From Coffea arabica (lineage: Eukaryota > Streptophyta > Magnoliopsida > Gentianales > Rubiaceae): a DNA stretch of 64,000 nt. The stretch is taken from assembly GCF_036785885.1 (NCBI RefSeq), contig NC_092312.1:10248001-10312000 (forward strand), written 5' to 3'. The notes beneath the pieces are model-generated. The model had not been told where the DNA came from and did not search any database. It worked only from the letters and a program-made list of their open reading frames with translations. Position numbers and translations under genes: made by a program. The first letter of the stretch is position 1, and every line of letters starts with the position of its first letter. This document shows positions 1-10,634 of this stretch, piece by piece.

Positions 1-1046
1 CACTTTTTTTGTGAAAATATCAAATTGTTAATTCAATTCAAATTAATTTTATAATAAAAAATATTATTCCTCAAAGTAGTTGCTTAATTCGTATCTATGC
101 CCGTACTAGTGTCTAATGGATAACTAAAATAGGAAATTGCAACAAAAAATAATGTTACAATAAAGGTGCAAATAGGTAGGACTTTTGCTAATTTTAACCC
201 AAAATGATAAAAAAGATAGGCTTTTTTGTAGTTTTGAATTCAAAAGTGTCGTGGTTGTGATAGAATTCTTTGTTAAAATTTGAAACGGTTCAGAATTCCA
301 GAGATAAGTAACAAGGTAAATTTTTACTTAAATATGGAAATTTTTTACTTTTAGTATTAGTAAGTTTAATTTAAACAAAAGTAAATTTTGTCAAATAATA
401 AGTAAGTTAAATTACTCAAAGTGTAAATTTCTATTTCTGACTAAAACTTATCTTTCAGGCATATACTTACTAGTTTTAATTAAAAACTTACTAAAGTTAA
501 TATTAATTAGTTTAATATAATATTTAAAAAGTCGCTAAAAAACTTGATTTGTCACTAAAGGTAATAGAAACCTATAATAGTAGGTTTTCCTAATATCGTT
601 ACCATAACTATAGGCACTGTAGCATTATCCCTCGCTGTGAATGAGTAGTTGTTTTTTTCCCTTAAAAGAAAAAATAAAAAAAAAGGTAGGGGACGGTTTG
701 ATTTTGTTTGATTTGATTTGATTTTATTTCTGGGTAAAGCAAAGATCTGGCATAGATTAAATAGTAAATGAGTTCACTACAATATTTCTAAGCATACTTC
801 CTCAAATCCTCCAACAAAATAGACTCTAAAATAAGGGGACATCTTACAAAAGAGGAAAATGATGGCAAAAGTTTTCCTCCCATATTTACGAAGAAATCCT
901 CTACCCTGCCACGTGCTTTATCTGCACTTTCATGTAGCTAGAAATCAAGGCCCTTCAGCCACACAGCACTGGGGATGTTTTAGGGGGAATTAGAACACTA
1001 ATAGTTTACAATCAGTTTCCACAATCAAACACAAGTTTCTTTAGCA
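1..1046. other. Intergenic, AT-rich, no gene seen
   Basis: No coding-quality frame and no recognised RNA gene. The stretch is AT-rich with short A and T runs and a small run of repeated GATTT words near 698-730. It may contain decayed repeats that I cannot name. Confidence 0.6.
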
Positions 1047-1054
1047 GCTGAATT

Positions 1055-1411
1055 CAGTGATGGAGCCAGGAATTTTTTTCGTGGGATCAAAAATTTTTTT
1101 AACAAAATTATTTTAATATGTGATGTTCAAAATAATTTCTTTCTATTTAAATATATAACATATAAAAATATCAAATATTAACTCTAATTATAAAGGTATG
1201 TAAAACATAAATAACTTTTTTTGAAGAAAAAATTATTTCAAATGTGGTTAATTCATGTATATATAAACTCTTATAATATAAACTAAAATTGTAAAAAATT
1301 AGGGAGGTTGACCAACATTGTTTTACACATATATTTACCAATTATGAATTACAATTTTCAAAACTTGAGGGGGGCATGGCCACTAGTAGCTCCCTCTTAG
1401 CTCCGTCATTG
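1055..1411. mobile_element. hAT-type MITE
   Basis: A 357-base non-coding element. Its ends are imperfect inverted repeats (CAGTGATGGAGC on the left, CAATGACGGAGC read inward from the right). It is flanked by a perfect 8-base direct repeat GCTGAATT at 1047-1054 and 1412-1419. An 8-base target duplication and CA-starting termini are characteristic of the hAT superfamily. The interior is AT-rich with no transposase, so it depends on a partner in trans. Confidence 0.8.
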
Positions 1412-1419
1412 GCTGAATT

Positions 1420-3370
1420 AGTCTTCTTTGGGACAATTCGATGCATAGGTGGTAGCATATTTCATAATTTTAAATATAAAATATATGATATAAATTGTAA
1501 TAAATAATGTCATAGCAAATGCTCATATAATTTAATTTGCTATAAAATAAGTAATTCATAGAAGAATCAATAAAATATAAAGTTATTTAGTAATACACCA
1601 AACTTCAAGTATAAAATTTTATCTATGTTTAGTGTAAATATCTAACTTATTTATAAATTTTAAGTGCAAAAAATTATTAAAAATAATATTTGTCTTTAAA
1701 ATGAATTATGTAATATGTTATTTTTTAAGTCCATTTTATAACTTATAGAGTATGAGGGTCATAAATATTTATTAAAAGATTCCAAATAAATTTGTTTTAG
1801 AGAAATAAAAAAAAATATAAAATTGATAACATGTTTATATATTATTAGTAAACAACTTTATCACCATATTATGGAGTAGCTTGGTGGTATTTGCGTTGTT
1901 GCAATAGCTAAGAGTCTAAGGTCGAATTCCAGCAAAGTCGTAACTTTTTCCTACAAAACCGGCTGGGTTTTCGATTTAATCCGGTCGAACCATCGATTCG
2001 TTGACTAGTCAACGGCTTGATTGCTTAAATGATCTAATTTCAAATCTAGTCCGGTCCAATGTTCGGTTCATCAATTTGATCGGTTCGACCGCCGGATCGA
2101 GCTAAATTTAATAACTATGGGTGGTAGCTTATTTTTGTGGATATATTGGCGGAGGGATTATGTTTTACTTAATCTTATTTTCACGTCAATAAACAGTTAA
2201 AATTTTGCATTATAAAAGAAAAACATGTGCATGGTTAAGTATTTTATTTTAACTAAACTAGTTTTGCAAATTATCCAAGAACGAAAAAATATACTCACAA
2301 ATACGAACAAATGATCCCATGATAAGTAATGCATGAAATTGAAAAAATATGCAGTGGAAATGCATAAGTTTTGATCATAATGTTTAAGTAAAATGAATAA
2401 TTGATGAAGAATATTAAAATCATTTTTTTTCCTTTCAAATAATTTTTTGAATTCTTCTGCCATTCAGAATATACATTTCAAAGAACAGCCCAATCAATGG
2501 CCCGTGTCTGGTACGAAAGAGACCTGATCATCCATGTTCTCACACGTCTCAACTCTGTATGTCTTCCCCATGGGCCTAAGCTCATCTACACCCTGCTTAG
2601 GCTTAGGCCCAAGATAGAGATTTAGAGCTAAGCCCAAATGGATCTATATTACATTACATGCTGACAAACGCAAAAATGTCCGAGCAAGAGCTTATTATAC
2701 TATATAATCCAAATCCTAGCTTAAGGGTCGCTTGTTAGCTTGCTGACAAGGTTGAATTGGACTGACTCAGTGACTCTCGCCTCCAATCTGTATCAGGTGG
2801 ATGCAAGTTCAGAGCCCGCTTTTACATCCGAATAATAGGTACCAGACTTGCAGCATGACCAGAAATGTGCACAAAATGACGGCCAAATCAACCACCCAAC
2901 TACTGCGTACAATTGCACAAACCACAGTCAATTTAAGAAATCTCTAGAGATCAGTGTAAAAGGCGCAAGAATTGCACAGTCACTGGCAATCCAACTACCA
3001 TGTAAACACATTGCACTACATAATAACGTAGATTGCTCATAAAAGAATGAACTGCGGGCCTAACAGTCGAATGAAAAATCTGAAGACTTCTCTCTTCTCA
3101 TTCCCAGGCATGATTTTAGGAGTTTTACTTTGACACTTGCTCATTTGACTGAACTATAGAGCAATGCGTACATTATCTTCAGCTATGCAAAACCAGAAGT
3201 GATGCGTCTAAGAGGTAAGCCTTAAATACGATGAGTAGCCAAATCAAGAGCTACATCATACGCTACGGAAGGTTCTAAACTGAAAATGCCACTTCTTCCA
3301 ATCTCCGTGCCAAAATTTCAAGTGAGAAATGAACAAACATCATTATCCCCAAGGAATTTCACTTGGGAGT
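1420..3370. other. Intergenic and 3' side of the first PPR gene
   Basis: Largely AT-rich DNA without a credible gene. The part nearest 3370 must include the 3' untranslated region of the minus-strand PPR gene, but I see no clear polyadenylation signal that fixes its end. Short frames here, such as one near 2848-3042, have no recognisable protein character. Confidence 0.5.
1876..2125. repeat. Degenerate dispersed repeat, possibly SINE plus CCGGTTCGAC-type element
   Basis: The left part has tRNA-like words (TAGCTTGGTGG and GGTCGAATTCC) at a spacing compatible with the A and B boxes of a tRNA-derived SINE. It is followed by CCGGTCGAAC/CGGTTCGACCG-rich sequence ending in TTTAATAACTATGG, a composition common in decayed plant transposon ends. 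No clean target duplication was found, so the boundaries are approximate. Confidence 0.35.
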
Positions 3371-4549
3371 CTAATATACAAGTGACTGTTTGAAATTTGC
3401 TATCTCCATGAGGATTTCTGCTTCATCATTCTTTGATCTTGCGACTAATCCATCAATGACCCTCTGAACTACGAATATATCAACCGTTCGCTTCTTTCTT
3501 ATCGCATCGGCGCACAACTCAAATGCATAATCAAAATCATCCTTGTCACAAGCAAATGGAATAAGCATGCCGTATGTTGCCCAGTTCGGACGAAGTCTAT
3601 GTTCATTTGCCGCCATCTTCTTATACCAAACTTTAGCCTCGTTTACGTTTCCAGCATCAACAAACCCTTTCATCACAGCATTGTAACAAAAAATATTCAT
3701 CTTCACCCCCTTTTTGCTCATTTCCTCAATCAAGAGAACAGCATCTAGAATTCGACCATCGACAACCAAACCATGCAATCTTGAGTTATAACTCCCAGCA
3801 TTAGGCGTCACATTCTTCTTCTCCATCAAACCCCACAACCTTTCTGCCTCCTCAACCCTGTTCATCTTATTAAATGCATCTAAAAGCGTGTTGAAAGTTA
3901 CTGCATTAGGCTTGACATGATTTCTTTCCATCTCATCCATCAGCGCCACCGCAGAATCAGGAGAACCCATATGACATAAAGCTCTAACAACAATATTATA
4001 CGAAACAACGTCAGGTTTCAAGGGCAATTTCTCAGGTAATTCCTTGAACAATTCCCTGACTTTATCAAAATTCTTGGAATGAACGCAAGCCTCCAAAAGG
4101 GCATTGAACGAACGAAGCGTCCGTTCACAATTCAAGCTAGGCATTTCATCGAACAGCTTCTGGGCCTCATCAAGCATTTTGGCTCTTCCGTAAAGACTGA
4201 TGAGGCGGACTGCAAACATTTCATCCCTGATGTCAGGGTACTTCTTTTGGTGCTCAAGGATATCTTTGATAGCGGAGAAATGTCTGCCGTCAGCAAGGCG
4301 GCGGACAGTGGCTTCATAATGTTCGTGGTGGTATCGACGGAATATGGGATTGTCAGTGGATTTCTTGAATTTGTTCACCAATGAATTGATTTTTTTGTCT
4401 TGAGAGGAAATGGGAACTGGGGTTTCAGCTTTAGGGGTCAGTTTAGTGTTGGTGGGGGTTCGAGGGGTGGTCAGTTTATGGCCAAATGAGGTGGGGGAAG
4501 GGATTCTGGAGAACAGGCTGCGGAGACGGTTGATGTTGGTGGAAGACAT
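3371..4549 (-). CDS. P-class PPR protein, mitochondrial (PPR336/At1g55890 type), copy 1
   Basis: This is an intronless 392-residue pentatricopeptide repeat protein. Residues 1-55 are rich in Ser, Thr, Arg and Pro with almost no acidic residues, as in a mitochondrial presequence. About seven 35-residue P-type repeats follow from roughly 111 to 357, with typical words such as PDVVSYNIVVRALC and NAVTFNTLLDAF. There is no E or DYW editing tail. The length and the segment around residues 71-110 (RRYHHEHYEATVRRLA, then LEHQKKYPD) match the family of Arabidopsis PPR336, At1g55890 and At3g13160. Members of that family co-purify with the plant mitochondrial ribosome, so I infer a structural or translational role there rather than RNA editing. 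It is the closest relative of the next PPR gene, 0.7 kb away on the same strand, so they arose by tandem duplication. Confidence 0.93.
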   Translation of the reverse strand: MSSTNINRLRSLFSRIPSPTSFGHKLTTPRTPTNTKLTPKAETPVPISSQDKKINSLVNKFKKSTDNPIFRRYHHEHYEATVRRLADGRHFSAIKDILEHQKKYPDIRDEMFAVRLISLYGRAKMLDEAQKLFDEMPSLNCERTLRSFNALLEACVHSKNFDKVRELFKELPEKLPLKPDVVSYNIVVRALCHMGSPDSAVALMDEMERNHVKPNAVTFNTLLDAFNKMNRVEEAERLWGLMEKKNVTPNAGSYNSRLHGLVVDGRILDAVLLIEEMSKKGVKMNIFCYNAVMKGFVDAGNVNEAKVWYKKMAANEHRLRPNWATYGMLIPFACDKDDFDYAFELCADAIRKKRTVDIFVVQRVIDGLVARSKNDEAEILMEIANFKQSLVY

Positions 4550-5277
4550 TCCGGCTTGCTGCTCATTGGTTAATGTTTAATACTAGTATAAACTTTTTCC
4601 AATGAGGGAAGCCGGAAAAATCAAGCTCGGCTATGAACACTCAGCATCTTTTGTGATCCCCGCAGAAGGGTAGAGTAAAAGAACAAAGGCAGTCATATAT
4701 AACAGAATTCATCTTTTGTGATCCCCTTTTGGGGTAAGTGGCATTGATCCAAGTTTGAATTGAATCTTTGGTGATTCGTCAGGAAGGTTTCAATAATTGT
4801 TCATTGTTCAATCTTCTAAAGACCATGTTTTAATGATTTTAAATCAAGCTATTTTGTATTGGTAAAAGAATATTTAAGAACTATAAAAGTGGATCAACAA
4901 CTACTTCACTATATATTACTAATACTAACACGTGCAATTCAACACTAGATGGGTTGAATGCAAGTGAAAAAAAAAAAAAAAAAACCTTATTTCATAGTCA
5001 AATAATACCGTACTCCATAAACGAATATAACTTGAAATCACTATATATTATACATCTTAAACACTGAATGGCAATTAAGATTTCTGAAACTTTCATCTCA
5101 CGAAGAGTTAACCAATATCCCCGTAGAATTGATATCAACGCATCTAACACCGGGCTCAACAAAAAACTATAGCAAAAGATTGCAGCAACGTAGTAAAGAT
5201 CAAAAAAGGATCAGACGAAGTGTCAAAACCACACTTTTCGAGAGTTGGTGCTATCATTTTAATAGAACATAAAGTGG
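4550..5277. other. Spacer between tandem PPR genes
   Basis: This spacer must hold the promoter of the first PPR gene and the 3' end of the second, both minus strand. I see no clear TATA box. A direct repeat of ATCTTTTGTGATCCCC lies at about 4646 and 4710, and there is an A-run near 4968-4984. No gene is seen. Confidence 0.5.
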
Positions 5278-6399
5278 TTATTTCAATTTAGCCATCTTCA
5301 TTAGCTTTTGTGCTTCATTGTTCTTGGATCTCTCAACTAACCCATCAGCGACCCTCTGGACTACGGAATTATAAACAGATTGCTTTGCTTTTACCGCGTC
5401 GTTGCACAACTCGAATGCATAATCAAAATCATCCTTGTCACAAGCAAATGGAATAAGCATGCCAAAAGTTGCCCTGTCTGGACCGCATCCATTCCTCATC
5501 ATCTTCTTGTACCAAACCTTAGCCTCTTCAAGATTCCCAACATCAACAAACCCTTTCATCAGAGCATTGAAACTATAATTATCAGGTTTCACCCCCTTTT
5601 TCCCCATTTCCTCGATCAACTCGGCCGCGTCTGAAACTCGATTATCAGCAACCAAACCCCGCAATCTTGAGTTATAAGTCCTAACGTTAGCCAACACATT
5701 TTTCTTCTCCATCAAACACCACAACTTTTCTGCCTCTTCAATCCTGTTGTTCTTATAAAATGCATCTAAAAGAGTGTTGAAAGTGACTACATCAGGCTGA
5801 ATATTACTGCTCTCCATCTCATTCATCACAACACTGGCAGAATCTACAGAACCGACGTCACACAAGGCTTTAACAACCGTATTATATGAAACAATATCAG
5901 GTTCTATCGACAATTTCTCGGGTAATTCCTTAAACAACTCAGTGACTTTATTGAAATTCTTCGAATTCACGCAAGCCCCCAAAAGGGCATTGAAGGAAAC
6001 AACAGTCCGTTCACAATTCAAGCTAGGCAATTCATCAAACAGCTTCTGGGCATCATCAGCCATTTTGGCTTTACCATAAAGACAAATCAGGCGGACTGCA
6101 AACTTCTGATCCATGATATCAGGGTACTTCTTTTGGTGTTCGAGGATATCCCGGATAGCGGAGAAATGTTGCTCTCTGGCAAGGCGGAGGACAGTGGCTT
6201 CATAGTAGTGGTGGTATCGGCGGAATCTGGGATTGTCCGTGGTTTCCTTGAATTTTTTCACCAAGGATAAGGTCTTTTTGTCCTTGGAGGAAATGGGAGC
6301 CCGGATTTCAGCAGCTCGATTAGCCTTGATGGTGGTGATGATGGGAGAGGGTGATTTGGAGAATAAGCCGCGAAGACGGTTGAAGGCGGTGGAAGACAT
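5278..6399 (-). CDS. P-class PPR protein, mitochondrial (PPR336/At1g55890 type), copy 2
   Basis: An intronless 373-residue PPR protein, collinear with the neighbour at 3371-4549 over nearly its whole length. Both begin MSST and share RRYHH, YEATV, LEHQKKYPDI, the CERT..SFNALL segment and FACDKDDFDYAFELC. It is shorter mainly in the N-terminal presequence region and at the C terminus, where it ends in KMAKLK. About seven P-type repeats run from roughly residue 100 to 345, and there is no E/DYW tail. Family knowledge points to a mitochondrial, probably ribosome-associated protein. The reading frame is intact, so both duplicates are probably functional. Differences in repeat residues that contact RNA could mean divergent roles, but that is inference. 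Confidence 0.93.
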   Translation of the reverse strand: MSSTAFNRLRGLFSKSPSPIITTIKANRAAEIRAPISSKDKKTLSLVKKFKETTDNPRFRRYHHYYEATVLRLAREQHFSAIRDILEHQKKYPDIMDQKFAVRLICLYGKAKMADDAQKLFDELPSLNCERTVVSFNALLGACVNSKNFNKVTELFKELPEKLSIEPDIVSYNTVVKALCDVGSVDSASVVMNEMESSNIQPDVVTFNTLLDAFYKNNRIEEAEKLWCLMEKKNVLANVRTYNSRLRGLVADNRVSDAAELIEEMGKKGVKPDNYSFNALMKGFVDVGNLEEAKVWYKKMMRNGCGPDRATFGMLIPFACDKDDFDYAFELCNDAVKAKQSVYNSVVQRVADGLVERSKNNEAQKLMKMAKLK

Positions 6400-8495
6400 T
6401 CGAGCTGGCCGTTAAGCGCTAGGCGGTCGGTCGGTCGGTTAATCTTTTTCAAACGAAATGTCTTTAAAAGCAGAGATAGAACTTAGAAGTTCCCAAGATA
6501 AGATCCTTCCGAAAAAAAAAAAAAAAGGGGTCCCTAATGGAAGTCATGCCAGGGGACGGTTTGTAATGTCCGGCCCAATTTATCGAATTCGGGTTTGAGT
6601 CATCTAGACATAGAAACTACGGACTAACTGGGCCCACTTGCCATGCTGGACTTTTGGTCCCAGTTGAGAGTTACCTTGACTCAATCAGTCAAAAATTATA
6701 TAAACCGTGTTAGAATTTTTATTATAATTTGATCGCAAAAGGCCAATGGTTTCATGGTGTGTTTGGCCGGAGGAATTCACCCAAATCCCTTGAGGTTGTT
6801 TTCATAAACTAATAAGAATAGATTTGGATTTGAAATCCGTCAAGTGTTAAAATTGAGAGAGTATTTGGAAAACACGTCATTTGAAATCCATCCCTTCACA
6901 TCTCTTTGCTCTTTAATGTATTACTAACTGTTTTTATCATGGTTCAAAGAAGAGATAATGGTTAACAATATATAGTATAATCGGGGCGGCCAGTTGGTCC
7001 GAGGACCAATCCTCTTACCCATTTCATATTTAAGGTCACAATCATGACCTTGTGAATACCTTACCTACACAACAGTAATATCAAGCAAAGAGATGTATCT
7101 ATCTCTGTTGCAGGAAGCACTGGTTAACTTCTGAGCTTCCGGTTCCACTTTGCTCCAAGACCATTAACACAATGGATACTTCTAAATTGTCCAAAGTAAA
7201 AGCCAGGAATATGGTCATTTCTTGTAGATTATTTCAGAAATGTCACTTGTGCAGCTTCAACACAACATTTGAACAGCCTGAACACAGAACCAGAAATCGT
7301 TTGGTTGCTTTTTAATGTCCTACCAATGTAGTTATATTCAACATGAAATGACTGGTTACACCAATGACCCTTCTGGAAAATTGAACCATTTCCCTTCGCT
7401 GTGCTAATCAGACCTTTTGTTTTTGTGAAACACGCAGACCTTGGAACACATCCAATAACTCAAGAGTACCTCCAACACCACCACCATCATTTCACAAAAT
7501 TTGATGATTTAATTTACCCAAATTGAATAATGTGTTACAATATCTTTCCTACTTCCATTTTCTTCACACCTTACAAAACTTGAGCAAGAAAAATTACCCG
7601 CAATTTTGATGAGTTATACACAAGCAAGTGGTCAAGAACACAGTATTAACTCCGAGGAGGCAGCAGTGACTGTGACCTTGTTGCATATAATGCACCTACA
7701 AATCATTAGCTTCGGAAGCATCCTAAAGTAACAGGTTGAAACAGCACAACTTCGTAAGTGTCAAGTTCCTTAAAAACCATGATGGATTTTATAATGTATA
7801 AAGTACCAATCAACACAAAAATAAATACATCTCGGACTTAAAGCAACAATTAGTGAAATAAGAAAAACTTAAATCCTTTTATTCATTCCACAGTTTCCTC
7901 TGAAATGCATAATATGGTACTTCAATGCAGCACAATGAAGGGTAAACAGAAATGTACGCCATAAGCATGCAACTTAACAACAATAGCAACCATCTGAAAA
8001 TCACATTTCTCAACATTGTAATGTATAGTTAGTTTTCCTTTTGAAAGTACTGGAATCAATTGAGTGATTACATGACATAGTTTCCTTTTTATTTCATGAA
8101 ATTCTTTAATCAATTGAATGATTGCATGACATGATGTAAAATCAGTCCTCATGGAGAATCTAAAAAAGATCAAGCAACTATAAACTGACAAGATCAGTCA
8201 TTGCATAATTCTCTAGATAATTGTATCAGAAATGAGTTCCTTTTAGTCCTCAATCCGACTGTTACCTTCTGCACAAGTCCATCGTTAAGAAAGGAAAAGA
8301 AGCAAGAAAACTGGCCTATTGGAACTGAGAGTCTTTTACAGATGCAAACAAACATAGGTTGTAGCATATTAGTAAAGCTTCAGACTTGTGAAACAATACT
8401 GCCAACATTCCTTCGACTGCCATGACATGACATTGTTCAGCCAGCAAAACAGAACAAAGGCACGGACAGCCAACAAGCGAACCTTCACTACCGCT
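6400..8495. other. Intergenic between PPR copies 2 and 3
   Basis: About 2.1 kb with no convincing gene. The part next to 6400 is the promoter of PPR copy 2; an A-run lies at about 6511-6525. The right part contains the 3' region of PPR copy 3. Frames at 7922-8191 and 8201-8425 look like chance openings in moderately AT-rich DNA. Confidence 0.5.
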
Positions 8496-9641
8496 CTACT
8501 CCTCTGATGGCAATTTCAGCATGTATTGCTTGAAACCATTCGACTTTCCCATTTGCACAACCTGCTTAGCCTTAGCTATCTTTGATTCCTTTACCAAACC
8601 GTCCACAACTCTCTGCAACAAGATAATGTCAACAATACACTTCCTCTTGAAAATATCCTGGCAAAGCTGAAAAGCCCAATCATAGTCACCCTTCTCACAA
8701 GCAAATGAAACGACAGTCCAGTATACTACTTTATTTGGAACACACTCATTAGCAACGAGCTCCCTGTACCACCTCTTCACCTCCTCTAAATTGCCCTCTT
8801 TACAGTAACCGTTAAGCAAGGCACAATAGCTAAAAACATCTACCTTTATTTCCTTAATTCCTAATTGGCCAAACAAGTCAACGGCCTCTACAATCCTACC
8901 CTGACTAACCAATCCAGTAAGCCGTGCATTGTATGTCCTAATATCTGGAACCACATTATTTGACACCATTCGACTCCACATTTTTTCACCATCATCAAAC
9001 TTACTGTTTGAGTACAATGCATCAAGAATCGTGTTAAAGGTAATCAAGTCAGGCTTTAACCCATTCTTTTCCATCTCATCAACCATCGAAATGCTCTTAT
9101 CCAGCGCACCCATCTCAGACAACCCTTTGATCACTGTATTATATGAAACCGTGTCCGGCTTAACTTTCAACTTCTCTGGTAACTCCTTAAACAACCCATC
9201 AATTTCATCAAACTTTCCCGAATTAACACAAGCTCCCAAAAGGGCATTCACGGATCTCACAGTTCTTTCGCAATTCCACTCAGGCATTGCGTCGAACACC
9301 TTCTGGGCATGCTCAAACATGCCCGATTTCCCATACAAACAAATGAGCCGAACCGAAAACCCTTCTTTAGAGAGGTCGTTCTTGAACTGTTTCTGGTACT
9401 CGAGAATCTCTTCGATCCACTTGTAGTGTTTGGCAGAGGCCAAGCGTCGAACTGTGTTCTCATAGACGCCGATTTTCGTCCGAAAGCGGTCGGAGTTGGA
9501 GTGTTGCTTGAACTTTTCCACGAGTCTTTTGAGGTCACGCTCTTTGAACAGATCTTCAGAGATGGCCTTGGCGGAGGCACTTGAGGGGTTGGCCACAGCA
9601 GTGGAGTAAACACGGCGGAGGAGGCAGAAGGGGGACGACAT
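8496..9641 (-). CDS. P-class PPR protein, mitochondrial (At1g55890/At3g13160 type), copy 3
   Basis: An intronless 381-residue PPR protein. The N terminus (MSSPFCLLRRVYSTAVANPS) is a good mitochondrial presequence. The block KRLVEKFKQ, the segment VYENTVRRLA, then KEGFSVRLICLYGKSGMFE and the repeats PDTVSYNTVIKGL, PDLITFNTILDAL and PDIRTYNARLTGL match Arabidopsis At1g55890 closely, as does the C-terminal LKLPSEE. It is more like that Arabidopsis gene than its two neighbours are, so it may be the conserved founder from which the tandem pair diverged. Homologues are components of the plant mitoribosome. The TTC-rich stretch near 9600 encodes the presequence. No E/DYW domain is present. Confidence 0.94.
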   Translation of the reverse strand: MSSPFCLLRRVYSTAVANPSSASAKAISEDLFKERDLKRLVEKFKQHSNSDRFRTKIGVYENTVRRLASAKHYKWIEEILEYQKQFKNDLSKEGFSVRLICLYGKSGMFEHAQKVFDAMPEWNCERTVRSVNALLGACVNSGKFDEIDGLFKELPEKLKVKPDTVSYNTVIKGLSEMGALDKSISMVDEMEKNGLKPDLITFNTILDALYSNSKFDDGEKMWSRMVSNNVVPDIRTYNARLTGLVSQGRIVEAVDLFGQLGIKEIKVDVFSYCALLNGYCKEGNLEEVKRWYRELVANECVPNKVVYWTVVSFACEKGDYDWAFQLCQDIFKRKCIVDIILLQRVVDGLVKESKIAKAKQVVQMGKSNGFKQYMLKLPSEE

Positions 9642-9815
9642 TGGTGGTTTTTGTGGCGGGTTTTGGAGGATGGAAATGAGAAATCATGCGAAGAGAAGCG
9701 AAGCCTACTATCTACCGAAACTCAGAGTTAACTACTTCTAAACGGCGTCGCTTGGGTTAAATACAATTATACAAATCATTTTTTAGAACGAAAAGTGGAG
9801 CTCACAATCTTCTAA

Positions 9816-10631
9816 GGGTCTGTTTGGTTGGAAGTAAAATGTTTTCTTTGGGAAAGTATTTTCCGTGGAAGTAATTTTTCATGAAAATCATTTCCCTTTC
9901 ATCATTTTCAGGTGTTTGGTTAGCTTATTGAAAATATTTTCTTACTTCATTTTTCTGGTGTTTGTTTCTCTTTTGAAATATTTTTACTTTTATCTCTATT
10001 TTTACTTTCTACACATTATAACTACATACTTCTTCCCATGCAAAATAAGAAAATTTATCTCATTGTTTAACTTTAAAAAATCTTGGAGAAATGTATATAT
10101 GAATAAAAAATATTTCTTTAAGCAATAAACAAATTGTTGGCCATTTAGTGTCAAATATCAATCACATGCAATGTTTATTGTGACATATATCTTGCACTCT
10201 CACTGCTGAAAGTTTCTCTAGAAAAGAATATCCCTATTATACGTAATTAATTATTAGCATAGGATGAGCAGGATGAGATTTTTTTTTTTTATTTTGAATA
10301 TACTAGGGGGAGGGTTGGATTGGGTTGGGTTGGGTGGTACGGGAGAGGGAGTGTAAGGAAGAGGTCTTGGGTTCGAGTTCTCCTGTTTACACTAAAAAAA
10401 AAAAAAGGAACATACTATAAAATGTTTTCAGTAAGTTTGGAACATACTACAGGCGGGATGCATGCATTTCGCAAAACAACTTCAGTAAGTTTGGAAGGGA
10501 AGTTGTTTTCCATAAGATGAGTGAAAATATTTTACATAGGAAAATATTTTCAGTAACTTTTGTGCAATCAAATACGGGAAATTAGGAAAATATTTTCCTG
10601 CAAAACATTTTCACCTGAAACAAACGGACCC
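9816..10631. mobile_element. PIF/Harbinger (Tourist-like) MITE with a nested SINE
   Basis: An 816-base element. Termini read GGGTCTGTTTGG inward from the left and GGGTCCGTTTG inward from the right. It is flanked on both sides by TAA (9813-9815 and 10632-10634). A TAA target site and a GGG-starting inverted repeat fit the PIF/Harbinger superfamily. The interior is full of GGAAAATATTTTC-type palindromic words and has no transposase. About 100 bases of the length are a younger SINE inside it. It lies immediately upstream of PPR copy 3. Confidence 0.7.
10302..10406 (+). mobile_element. tRNA-derived SINE
   Basis: A short G-rich head (repeated GGGTT words) is followed by GGTGGTACGGGAG. About 30 bases further on comes GGGTTCGAGTTC at 10369-10380, a good Pol III B-box. 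The sequence ends TTTACACT and a run of 13 A. The word ATACTA occurs on both sides and may be part of the target duplication. These are the hallmarks of a short plant SINE. It sits inside the surrounding MITE and is therefore younger. Confidence 0.6.
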
Positions 10632-10634
10632 TAA

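Noticed and set aside
4079-4384. Plus-strand frame opposite PPR copy 1
   Set aside because: It is a shadow of the strongly supported PPR gene on the other strand. The same applies to frames opposite PPR copy 3 at 8929-9426 and 9309-9584.
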